The notes beneath the pieces are model-generated. The model was given only the letters and a program-made list of their open reading frames with translations. It was not told the DNA's origin and ran no database searches. A DNA stretch of 64,000 nt from Streptomyces kanamyceticus (GTDB taxonomy: Bacteria; Actinomycetota; Actinomycetes; Streptomycetales; Streptomycetaceae), in assembly GCF_008704495.1 (NCBI RefSeq), contig NZ_CP023699.1, forward strand, positions 1,674,001 through 1,738,000, written 5' to 3'. The position numbers were made by a program, and so were the translations under genes. Below, in pieces: positions 16,492-24,247 of this stretch; the stretch's first letter is position 1, and each line of letters opens with the position of its first letter.

Positions 16492-17733
16492 ATGACGACC
16501 ACGACCACTCCCCCGGGCTCCTCCCGGGACGCGTCCGACGCCCCGCCACCCGCGCGGTGGCCGGCGGGCGCGCTGCTGCTGCGAAGCGTGCGCTCCAACA
16601 CGCGCCAGTACGGCATGCTCATCGCCCTGGCGTTCCTCGTCGTGCTGTTCCAGATCTGGACCGACGGGACGCTGCTGCTCCCGAACAACGTCTCCAACCT
16701 GATCCAGCAGAACGGCTACATCCTCATCCTGGCCATCGGCATGATGATCGTCATCATCGCGGGCCACATCGACCTCTCCGTGGGCTCGTTGGTCGCCTTC
16801 GTCGGCGCCATGTCGGCGGTCATGATGGTCAAGCACGACATGCCCTGGGTGCTCGCCCTGGTCCTCTCGCTCCTGATCGGCGCGGTCGCGGGGGCCTGGC
16901 AGGGCTTCTTCATCGCGTACGTCGGCATCCCCTCGTTCATCGTGACGCTGGCCGGGATGCTGCTCTTCCGCGGACTCACCCAGATCGTCCTTGAGGGCCA
17001 GTCGCTCGCGCCGTTCCCCGACGGGTTCCAGAACATCGCCAAGGGCTTCATCCCGGAGATGGGCCCCTACACCCAGTACCACAACCCGACGCTCGTCCTC
17101 GGCCTGCTCGCCGTCGCGTTGCTGCTCCTGCGTGAACGGCGCGCTCGCAAGCGCCAGTTGGCGTACGAGCTCGATGTCCTGCCGACCGGTCTGTGGGCGG
17201 CCAAGTGCGTGGCGATGACCGCGGCCGTGGTGGCGTTCACCCTCACCCTCGCCAGCTTCCACGGCGTGCCCGTCGTCATGCTCATCATGTGCGGCCTGCT
17301 CATCGCGCTGGGCTATGTCATGCGCAACGCCGTCATCGGCCGCCATGTGTACGCCCTCGGCGGCAACAAGGCCGCGGCGAAGCTGTCGGGCGTCAAGGAC
17401 AAGCGGGTCACCCTCCTGGTCTTCGTGAACATGGGCGTCCTCGCGGCGCTCGCGGGCTGCGTGTACGCGGCGCGCCTGAACGCGGGCACCCCGCAGGCCG
17501 GGCTCAACTTCGAACTGGAGGCGATCGCCGCCTCGTTCATCGGCGGCGCGTCGATGAGCGGCGGCGTCGGCACGGTCCTTGGCGCGGTCATCGGCGGCCT
17601 CGTCCTCGGCGTCCTGAACAACGGCATGTCCCTGGTCGGCATCGGCACGGACTACCAGCAGGTCATCAAGGGGCTCGTACTGCTCGCCGCGGTCGGCTTC
17701 GACGTCTGGAACAAGCGCAAGGCGGGCCGCTAG
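16492..17733 (+). CDS. Sugar ABC transporter permease (XylH/MmsB type)
   Basis: A 413-residue CUT2 permease with about ten membrane segments. GHIDLSVGSLVAFVGAMSAV near residue 90 and GIPSFIVTLAGMLLFRGL around 143 are signatures of the XylH/RbsC family. The C-terminal segment ends LAAVGFDVWNKRKAGR. The stop codon TAG (17731-17733) is part of a CTAG that flanks a MITE-like palindrome, so the present C-terminus may have been set by insertion. The operon appears to end here. Confidence 0.94.
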   Translation: MTTTTTPPGSSRDASDAPPPARWPAGALLLRSVRSNTRQYGMLIALAFLVVLFQIWTDGTLLLPNNVSNLIQQNGYILILAIGMMIVIIAGHIDLSVGSLVAFVGAMSAVMMVKHDMPWVLALVLSLLIGAVAGAWQGFFIAYVGIPSFIVTLAGMLLFRGLTQIVLEGQSLAPFPDGFQNIAKGFIPEMGPYTQYHNPTLVLGLLAVALLLLRERRARKRQLAYELDVLPTGLWAAKCVAMTAAVVAFTLTLASFHGVPVVMLIMCGLLIALGYVMRNAVIGRHVYALGGNKAAAKLSGVKDKRVTLLVFVNMGVLAALAGCVYAARLNAGTPQAGLNFELEAIAASFIGGASMSGGVGTVLGAVIGGLVLGVLNNGMSLVGIGTDYQQVIKGLVLLAAVGFDVWNKRKAGR

Positions 17734-17894
17734 GGCCCTTCTGGCGGATCTCCGTGGGAGAAGGAGCGGCGTTCGGTGCGTGCCCTCGGCGTGCGGTGTG
17801 AAGGGTCATGTGGCGGAGCCACCTGTCCCTTCGCGCCGTGCGGCGAGGGTGCGTGCCGGGCGTCGCGACGCCGCGGAGATCCGCCAGAAGGGCC
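17734..17894. mobile_element. MITE-like 161-bp palindromic element flanked by CTAG
   Basis: The ends are perfect inverted repeats: 17731-17754 is the exact reverse complement of 17874-17897. The interior continues as an imperfect hairpin to a small loop near 17822 (GTGGC-gga-GCCAC), with many positions that would pair as G-U in RNA. CTAG flanks both sides (17730-17733 and 17895-17898), which fits the 4-bp YTAR target duplication of the IS5 family. No transposase is encoded, so it would be a non-autonomous MITE. It lies on the permease stop codon and is followed by a separate terminator. Alternative: a very large terminator or regulatory hairpin. Confidence 0.65.
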
Positions 17895-17903
17895 CTAGGG
17901 CCC

Positions 17904-17941
17904 GGCGCAGGTGGTGGCGGCACGCCGTCACCACCTGCGCC
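17904..17941. terminator. Bidirectional terminator between permease and methyltransferase
   Basis: GGCGCAGGTGGTG (17904-17916) pairs perfectly with CACCACCTGCGCC (17929-17941), with an inner CGG/CCG extension. It lies 11 bases beyond the stop of the convergent methyltransferase gene and after the MITE-like element, so it can end both transcripts. Confidence 0.75.
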
Positions 17942-17952
17942 CCGCCCTCCCG

Positions 17953-19026
17953 TCAGGCGGCCGCCACCTCGATCATCGAGAGCGGGTTCGGCGCCCCCAT
18001 CGGCGTCACGGACACGATGGAGAGCCCGGCCCTGCCGCAGAGCTCGTCGAAATCGGCCCGGGTGCGTTCCCTGCCGCCCAGGTTCACGAGCATGTTCAGA
18101 TCGCTCAGATACGCGAACCCCGGGGCCGCCGGGTCGACGGCCTCGGGCAGGACGTGCTCCAGGATCAGCACCCGGCCCTCGGGCGGCAGCACCGCGCGAC
18201 AGTGGCTCAGGATGGTCACCGCCCGCTCGTCCGGCCAGTCGTGCAGGATGCTCTTCAGGAGGTAGAGGTCGGCGCCCTTGGGGGCCGACTGGAAGAAGTC
18301 ACCGGCCACCGACGAGCACCGCTCGGTGAGCCCGTGCCGCTCCAGCGTCGCGGGTGCCTGGGCCAGGCCCTCCGCCGTGTCGTAGATGATGCCCGTGAGG
18401 CCCGTGTGCTCCTTCAGTACGGCGGAGAGCAGCGTGCCGTCGCCGCCGCCGACGTCGGCGACGGTGGCGAACCTGGTGAAGTCGAAGGCGCGGGGCAGCG
18501 TGGCGGCCGCCGCCCCGGTGCTCTGACTCATCGCCTCGTTGAACCGGGCGGACTCCTCGGGATGCTCCCTGAGGTGGCCGAAGAAGTCCGTGCCGAACAC
18601 CGTGTCGAAGGCGGGCTCACCCGTCCGTACGACCTCGTCGAGGTGTTCCCAGCCGCGCAGCATCGTCGGGTCGGACATCATGAGCACCAGGGACGCGACG
18701 TTGCCGGGTCGTCGCGAGTCGAGCAGGGCGCCCGTGGGCGTCACCGCGAAGACGCCCGGCGTCCGCTCCGCCACCACGCCGATGCCCGCGAGCGCGCGCA
18801 GCAGCCGGATCATGCCCTCGGGGCGGGCCCCGGCCTCTGCGGCGACCTCGGCGGCGGTCCGCTCCTTGTCGCCGATCAGCTCGACCACCCGCATCCGGGC
18901 GGCCGCGCGCAGCGTCTGCGCCGCCATGCTCCCGAAGACGAGCTGGACCAGTTGCCTGGGGTCCGCCCCGTCCCCCGCCCCCGTTACGCCCCCGGCATCC
19001 GCCGCTCCGGTTCCACCGTTCGCCAC
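17953..19026 (-). CDS. SAM-dependent O-methyltransferase (plant-type OMT family)
   Basis: About 357 residues: an N-terminal dimerisation winged helix (FGSMAAQTLRAAARMRVVEL and TAAEVAAEAGARPEGMIRLL) and a C-terminal Methyltransf_2 domain. VADVGGGDGTLLSAVL near residue 190 is the SAM-binding motif; LKSILHDWPDERAVTIL holds the catalytic His-Asp pair of this family. GTG 19026 is chosen for its GGAAGGGGA upstream; the longer open frame is GC-rich and lacks a ribosome site. It is a natural-product-type enzyme like carminomycin 4-O-methyltransferase, but no polyketide genes are adjacent, so the substrate is unknown. Confidence 0.88.
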   Translation of the reverse strand: MANGGTGAADAGGVTGAGDGADPRQLVQLVFGSMAAQTLRAAARMRVVELIGDKERTAAEVAAEAGARPEGMIRLLRALAGIGVVAERTPGVFAVTPTGALLDSRRPGNVASLVLMMSDPTMLRGWEHLDEVVRTGEPAFDTVFGTDFFGHLREHPEESARFNEAMSQSTGAAAATLPRAFDFTRFATVADVGGGDGTLLSAVLKEHTGLTGIIYDTAEGLAQAPATLERHGLTERCSSVAGDFFQSAPKGADLYLLKSILHDWPDERAVTILSHCRAVLPPEGRVLILEHVLPEAVDPAAPGFAYLSDLNMLVNLGGRERTRADFDELCGRAGLSIVSVTPMGAPNPLSMIEVAAA

Positions 19027-19252
19027 AGTCGTTCCCCTTCCGCTCCGGACGGTGCCCGGCGGCCGACACGGACCGCCGTGCGAGGTAGGGAAGCCTAGCT
19101 CTCCCCGCGGTCCTCGCGGGGTCGCAATCGGCCCTGATCCGCCCGGCCGGGGAGCCGCTCCCGCGGGCCGCATAGAGTCGTGGTGCGAGACCCGCCGCCC
19201 CTTCACCGGCGGGCCCCGCGTTCACCACCACGACCGACCACGAGGAGCAGCC

Positions 19253-20089
19253 GTGACCGACCCGGCGTCCACCGCACTGCAGCAGGAGATCGCCCGGGAT
19301 CTCCAGGTGTCCGCGAGCTTCGACCCGGCGCGCGAGATCGAGCGCCGCGTCGCCTTCCTCACCGAGCGGCTGACCTCGACGGGGCTGCGCTCGCTGGTGC
19401 TCGGCATCAGCGGAGGGGTGGACTCCACGACCGCGGGACGGCTGTGCCAGCTCGCCGTCGAGCGGGCCCGCACCGCCGGGCACGAGGCGACCTTCTACGC
19501 CATGCGCCTGCCCTACGGCGTCCAGGCCGACGAGAAGGACGCGCAGCTCGCACTGGGCTTCATCGCCGCCGACCAGGTCCTGACCGTGGACGTGAAGGCC
19601 GCGAGCGACGCCGCGCTGGAGGCCGCGCTCACCGGCGGGGTCGTCTTCAGGGACGAGCGCCACCAGGACTTCGTGCAGGGCAACATCAAGGCCCGGCAGC
19701 GGATGATCGCCCAGTACGCGGTCGCGGGCGCGCGGGACGGTCTGGTGGTCGGCACCGACCACGCGGCCGAGGCGGTCTCCGGGTTCTTCACCAAGTTCGG
19801 CGACGGCGCGGCCGACGTCGTGCCGCTGACCGGTCTGACCAAGCGCCGGGTGCGGGCGGTCGCCGACGCGCTCGGCGCCCCTGCCGAGCTGGTGTGGAAG
19901 GTCCCGACGGCGGACCTGGAGACGCTCGACCCCGGCAAGCCGGACGAGGACGCGCTCGGCGTGACGTACGACGAGATCGACGACTTCCTGGAGGGGAAGC
20001 CGGTGTCCGACGCGTCGTTCCGGTCGATCGTCGGCCGCTACCGCCTCACGGACCACAAGCGCAGGCTGCCGATCGCGCCGACGGCCTGA
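19253..20089 (+). CDS. nadE: NH3-dependent NAD+ synthetase
   Basis: A 278-residue enzyme making NAD+ from deamido-NAD+, ATP and ammonia. The ATP-pyrophosphatase P-loop SGGVDST is at residues 53-59. RLPYGVQADEKDAQLAL, VQGNIKARQRMIAQYA, GTDHAAEAVSGFFTKFGDG and LTKRRVRAVADALGAP are strongly conserved NadE segments. It has no nitrilase glutaminase domain, so it is the short E. coli-like form (about 275 residues). GTG 19253 follows GAGGAG. Divergent from the methyltransferase. Confidence 0.95.
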   Translation: MTDPASTALQQEIARDLQVSASFDPAREIERRVAFLTERLTSTGLRSLVLGISGGVDSTTAGRLCQLAVERARTAGHEATFYAMRLPYGVQADEKDAQLALGFIAADQVLTVDVKAASDAALEAALTGGVVFRDERHQDFVQGNIKARQRMIAQYAVAGARDGLVVGTDHAAEAVSGFFTKFGDGAADVVPLTGLTKRRVRAVADALGAPAELVWKVPTADLETLDPGKPDEDALGVTYDEIDDFLEGKPVSDASFRSIVGRYRLTDHKRRLPIAPTA

Positions 20090-20095
20090 GCGTCG

Positions 20096-20151
20096 GCCCT
20101 CGCGAGGGCGGGTGGGCGGCGCCACCCCCGTGGGGGCCGCCCCCGCCCACC
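20096..20151. terminator. Double hairpin terminator after nadE
   Basis: GCCCTCGCGAGGGC (20096-20109) is a perfect palindrome, followed by GGTGGGCGG (20111-20119) pairing with CCGCCCACC (20143-20151) around an inner CCCCC/GGGGG pair. It lies between the convergent nadE and SnoaL-like genes. Confidence 0.7.
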
Positions 20152-20154
20152 GCC

Positions 20155-20583
20155 TCACGCCTGGGGCGGCATCCAGGCCTGCAGCGTCGCCGGGTCGATC
20201 GGCAGCGAGATGTGCTCGTGCGTGATCAGCCACGTGCCGCTCACCCGCCGACAGCACACGGTCGACCGCACCAGCATCGCGCTCTGCATCCCGTTCGTAC
20301 GGGTTCCGGAATCCAGGTGCAGCATGTGGGCGAACGCGACGTCGTCCCCGACCGCGACGGTGAGCTCCCGCGTCTCCAGCGTGATGGGCCCCTCATAGCC
20401 CTCGAACCACCGCACGAAGTTCTTGCGCACTTCGCCGTGCCCCGCGAACCGCATCGGCGGCACGACGTCGAAGTAGACGACGTCCGGCGCGAAAAGCGGC
20501 ATGAGCCGGTCGATGTCCTTCGCCTGCGCGGCGTCGGCACGGCTCTCCAACAACGCCCTGACCTCGATCTCGTCTCTGGTCAT
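20155..20583 (-). CDS. SnoaL/NTF2-like nuclear transport factor 2 family protein
   Basis: About 142 residues of the NTF2-like alpha+beta cone fold: an N-terminal helix pair, then DIDRLMPLFAPDVVYFDVVP, FAGHGEVRKNFVRWFEGYEG and a C-terminal sheet ending GTWLITHEHISLPID. This matches SnoaL_3/DUF4440-type proteins. ATG 20583 is chosen because GGAGG lies six bases upstream; an in-frame ATG at 20595 overlaps that site. These small proteins act as isomerases, hydratases or binders; no specific substrate can be inferred. Confidence 0.8.
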   Translation of the reverse strand: MTRDEIEVRALLESRADAAQAKDIDRLMPLFAPDVVYFDVVPPMRFAGHGEVRKNFVRWFEGYEGPITLETRELTVAVGDDVAFAHMLHLDSGTRTNGMQSAMLVRSTVCCRRVSGTWLITHEHISLPIDPATLQAWMPPQA

Positions 20584-20690
20584 AGCGGCCTCCATTCCTG
20601 AGTTCCGGCCGCCGCGACCTCATCTGGCGGCAGCCCCTGTGGTGGGTCCCAGTGATCCGACGAGACAGGAGGCCGGAATGTCAGGCCCGC

Positions 20691-21413
20691 TCAGTCCAGG
20701 CCGAGGACCTGCCACCACGACGGCAGTTCGATCCGCGTGCCATCGGGCCTGAACTCGGTGGTGGTCAGCGGGAGTTCCCCCTCGGCAAGGACCGCGAGGC
20801 CCGCGGCCGCGACGTACTCCCGCACCGCCTCGTCGACGACCTCGGCCGGTGCGAGGCCGTGCGCGAAGACCGGCGCCAGCTTCGGCGGCGGGCCCGTGGG
20901 GCTCTGCGCCAGGCCGAGCAGGACGGGCTTGGCGGCCTCGGACAGTTCGACGACGAAGGCTCTGCCGCGCTCCCCCACCAGGCGCGCGATGTTGTCGAGC
21001 AGCGGCTGCCTGTCGTCGGGATCGCACTGGTGGAGCACGCCGCGCATGTAGACGTTCACATCGCCGAGTTCCGCGTGCAGCTGCTCGGCGACGCTCCACT
21101 CGGCGATGTCGAGCTGCCGGAAGTCGGCCTGTCCCGCCGGGTCCGCCCGCCGGGCGTGATCGAGCGCGGCGGCGGAGATGTCGACGCCGAGGACGCGCGG
21201 ATAGCGGTCGGCGAGGAACCGCGTCTGGGTGCCGTTGCCACAGCCCAGATCGATGATGGGCAGCCCCGCGGCGGCCAGGTGCGGCTCGAAGAGGGCGAGG
21301 TGGAGTCCCGCGGTCAGAGCGGGTTCGGCGTCCCAGAACACGGCGCCCTGTTCGTCGGGCGCGTCGCTCCAGAACGACTCCCAGGCGGCCCGGTACTTAC
21401 TCGTGACGCTCAT
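20691..21413 (-). CDS. Class I SAM-dependent methyltransferase
   Basis: About 240 residues. LPIIDLGCGNGTQTRFLADR around residue 55-74 is the SAM-binding motif I, LGVDISAAALDHAR holds the acidic motif II and DVNVYMRGVLHQCDPDDRQ is the post-II region. The start at ATG 21413 is preceded by GGGGAGCTGGTC. It resembles small Methyltransf_25-type enzymes, substrate unknown. It lies upstream of and codirectional with the SnoaL-like gene, with a 107-bp gap. Confidence 0.83.
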   Translation of the reverse strand: MSVTSKYRAAWESFWSDAPDEQGAVFWDAEPALTAGLHLALFEPHLAAAGLPIIDLGCGNGTQTRFLADRYPRVLGVDISAAALDHARRADPAGQADFRQLDIAEWSVAEQLHAELGDVNVYMRGVLHQCDPDDRQPLLDNIARLVGERGRAFVVELSEAAKPVLLGLAQSPTGPPPKLAPVFAHGLAPAEVVDEAVREYVAAAGLAVLAEGELPLTTTEFRPDGTRIELPSWWQVLGLD

Positions 21414-21607
21414 GACCAGCTCCCCAGGGTGTGACAAGGGCCGCCGAACCCGACGGCGAGATCGGTGTACCGCGCCCCGGGGCGCGCGGACAAGTCACCC
21501 GCGCGATCCTTCACGGCTCGTTCGACAGACGCCGCCGGACACGCGCCGGTCGTGCCGGGCGCACGCCGCTCCCGGCCGGGGACGCTCCGCGCGCCCGGCC
21601 CCGCGCG

Positions 21608-24106
21608 CTACCGCCGGGGCAGCGCCAGTTCGAACCAGACGGTCTTCCCCGCGTTCGTACGGCTCGTGCCCCACTCCTTGGCGAGCGCGCTCACGACCCG
21701 CAGGCCACGCCCGAACTCGTCGTCGCCGCCCGCGCTCCGGAGCGTCGGCAGCGTGTGGTCGTCGTCCTCGACCTCGCACATCAGCACGGCGGAACGGACC
21801 AGGCGCAGTTCGAGCCGCTCGCTGCGGGAGTGGCGTACGACATTGGTGACGAGCTCGCTGACGAGCAGCTCCGCGGTGTCGGCGAGCGCGCCGAGGGACC
21901 ACTCCCGCAGCTGCGCGCGGACCAGCTCGCGGGCCCTGCTCACCTCGCCTGGCCCGGTCTCGAACCGCCAGTGCGCGACGTCGTCGGCGGCGATGCCGTT
22001 GAGCCTGGCCATCAGGAGCGCCACGTCGTCCTTGCGGCCGCCGCGGGTGTTGAGCGCCCGGATGATCGTGTCGCAGGCGTCGTCCATGGAGGCGGCGGGG
22101 TGCGCGGCGGACTCGGTGAGCGTGGCGAGGCCGACGCCGATGTCCTCGCCACGGACCTCGACGAGACCGTCGGTGCACATCAGCAGCCGGTCGCCGGGCG
22201 CGACCCTGATGCGTACGGATTCGAAGGGCACGCCGCCGACACCGATGGGCGCACCCGTCGGCAGGTCGAGGAGTTCGCTGCGGCCGTCCGCCGCGCGCAC
22301 CAGGACGGGCGGGATGTGCCCGGCGTTGGCGAGGCTCAGCTCGCTCGCGATGGGGTCGTAGACCGCGTAGAGACACGTCGCCAGATAGTGCTCGCCGAGG
22401 CGCTGTGCGAGGTCGTCGAGGTTGCGCAGGAGCTGCTCGGGCGGCAGGTCGAGGGCGGCCATCGTCTGCACCGCGGTGCGCAACTGGCCCATCATCGCCG
22501 CCGAGTTCAGGCCGTGGCCCATCACGTCGCCGACGACGAGCGCGGTCCGCGACCCCGGGAGCTTCACGGAGTCGAACCAGTCGCCGCCGACCCGGCCGAG
22601 CAGTGTGCCCGGCAGATAGCGGGTGGCGATGTCGCCGCCGGGCATGCGGGGGTCGATGTGCGGCAGCATGCTGTCCTGGAGGGTGTCGGCGACGCTCTCC
22701 TGGTAGGTGTACATGCGGGCGTTGTCGAGCACGAGGCCCGCGCGGGCGGCCAGTTCGGAGCCGGTGACGCGGTCCATGTCGTTGAAGACGGGGCGCTCGC
22801 GGTGGCGGAGCAGGATCATGAAGCCGAGCACCACATTGCGCGCCTTGAGCGGTACGACGAGCATCGAGCGGTGGTTGATCAGCGGGCGGATGTCGCGCTT
22901 CTCGAACTGGGAGGCGATGGCGTTGCCCATCTCCTCGGTGATGCGCGGCACGAGCACCGGGTCTCCGGAGGTCATGCACTGGAAGAACGGGGTGTGCACC
23001 GGGAACGGCATGGACTCGCCGACCGGCACCACGTCGTCCCAGCGGCCCGGTTCGTCCGTGTGTTCAAGGGCGACCCGGTGCCACATCGTGGTCTCGTCCG
23101 GCACCCCCTCGGGGAACCCCTCGCCCGCGACGACCTGTTCCCGCAGGTAGGTGCCCGCGACGTCCGTGAAGCGCGGCACGACCGCCTTGCTGACCTCCAC
23201 GATCGTCTGCGCCAGATCGAGCGAGGAACCGATGCGCCCGCTGACCTCGTTCAGGAATTCGAGGTGCTCGCGCACGGCTGCGTACTCGAGGTCGTCGCCC
23301 TCGTCGTCGGCCGTGACCGCGGCGGGCAGGCCGTGCGCGGCGGCCCGCGCGGCGCGCTGCCTGCGTTCCTTGCGCTCGGCGCGCCGGGCCACGCCCCAGT
23401 CGGGGGTGACGGGCACCCGGTCGTGCTGGCTGAACTCGAGTACCGGATAGCCCAGTTCGAGCACCTGCGCGACGATGCGGGAGCTCTCGCCGACGCTCAT
23501 GCTGGGCAGGATCTCGGGCAGTCCGTCCGCGAGCCGGTCCGCACCGGGGAAGTCCGTGTGCAGGGCGAACCCGGGGGCGATGCTGCCCCAGTGCCTGAAC
23601 GACGTGGCCCCCTGAGCCCGGTCGTCCCGCTCTCCCAGCTCCGCTTGCTCACCCTGCTCGTCCCGGTCCTCCGCGCGGCCGGCGTCGGTCAGCGCGGCGG
23701 CGTCGGCGGCGAGCACGAGCAGCCGCTCGGGTCCTGGGCCGACCAGCGGATACGCCCACCACAGCACGTCGAGACGGCGGGCGGGGTCGCTGCCCGGCTC
23801 GTCGAGGCGGGCGCGCCCTGCCGCCGGGTAGGAGATGCGGCCGTCGAGGGAGGTCTCCAGGTCGGGGCCGAGTCCGTCGTACTCCCCGTAGGGCCCGGCG
23901 GCGTCGGGTATCGCGCCGTGCACCGGGAGCAGGTCGCCCACGGGGCGCCCCACGGCGTCCTCCTTGGCGTACCCGAAGAGGCGTCGCGCGCCGGTGCTCC
24001 AGTGGGAGACGAGACCGCTGCCGTCGACGACGACCACGGCCAACGGGATGCGTCCGGCCATGGCACGCTGCGCCACAGGCCCGCTGCCCGGAGTGCCTTG
24101 TTCCAT
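21608..24106 (-). CDS. SpoIIE-type PP2C phosphatase with PAS, GAF and ATPase domains
   Basis: About 832 residues. Domains in order: PAS (about 15-110, PLAVVVVDGSGLVSHWSTGA), a less conserved acidic linker, a GAF domain (about 290-430), the SpoIIE PP2C phosphatase (about 470-690, with GDWFDSVKLPGSRTALVVGD and LLMCTDGLVEVRG carrying the metal-binding Asp), and an RsbW-like HATPase_c domain (about 700-825, ELLVSELVTNVVRHSRS and EFGRGLRVVSALAKEWGT). Such proteins act in partner-switching control of alternative sigma factors, dephosphorylating and phosphorylating anti-anti-sigma partners, and are abundant in Streptomyces. ATG 24106 has a purine-rich site upstream; a longer frame exists but lacks one. 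Confidence 0.92.
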   Translation of the reverse strand: MEQGTPGSGPVAQRAMAGRIPLAVVVVDGSGLVSHWSTGARRLFGYAKEDAVGRPVGDLLPVHGAIPDAAGPYGEYDGLGPDLETSLDGRISYPAAGRARLDEPGSDPARRLDVLWWAYPLVGPGPERLLVLAADAAALTDAGRAEDRDEQGEQAELGERDDRAQGATSFRHWGSIAPGFALHTDFPGADRLADGLPEILPSMSVGESSRIVAQVLELGYPVLEFSQHDRVPVTPDWGVARRAERKERRQRAARAAAHGLPAAVTADDEGDDLEYAAVREHLEFLNEVSGRIGSSLDLAQTIVEVSKAVVPRFTDVAGTYLREQVVAGEGFPEGVPDETTMWHRVALEHTDEPGRWDDVVPVGESMPFPVHTPFFQCMTSGDPVLVPRITEEMGNAIASQFEKRDIRPLINHRSMLVVPLKARNVVLGFMILLRHRERPVFNDMDRVTGSELAARAGLVLDNARMYTYQESVADTLQDSMLPHIDPRMPGGDIATRYLPGTLLGRVGGDWFDSVKLPGSRTALVVGDVMGHGLNSAAMMGQLRTAVQTMAALDLPPEQLLRNLDDLAQRLGEHYLATCLYAVYDPIASELSLANAGHIPPVLVRAADGRSELLDLPTGAPIGVGGVPFESVRIRVAPGDRLLMCTDGLVEVRGEDIGVGLATLTESAAHPAASMDDACDTIIRALNTRGGRKDDVALLMARLNGIAADDVAHWRFETGPGEVSRARELVRAQLREWSLGALADTAELLVSELVTNVVRHSRSERLELRLVRSAVLMCEVEDDDHTLPTLRSAGGDDEFGRGLRVVSALAKEWGTSRTNAGKTVWFELALPRR

Positions 24107-24247
24107 GGCCCTTGCCCCTTCCCGCGGCAGCGCAAGATCTGAGCCGCCACCAACCACCGTACGACCGGGGCAGGTTGCCGTGCGGCGCAATACGGGAATT
24201 GGCCGCGGGCCGGACCTCCGGCGCACGCCCGCGCGTCCTGTCCGCTC

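Noticed and set aside
20596..20690. Short inverted fragments with GGCCGG between the methyltransferase and SnoaL genes
   Set aside because: They do not form a consistent stem or promoter and were not annotated.
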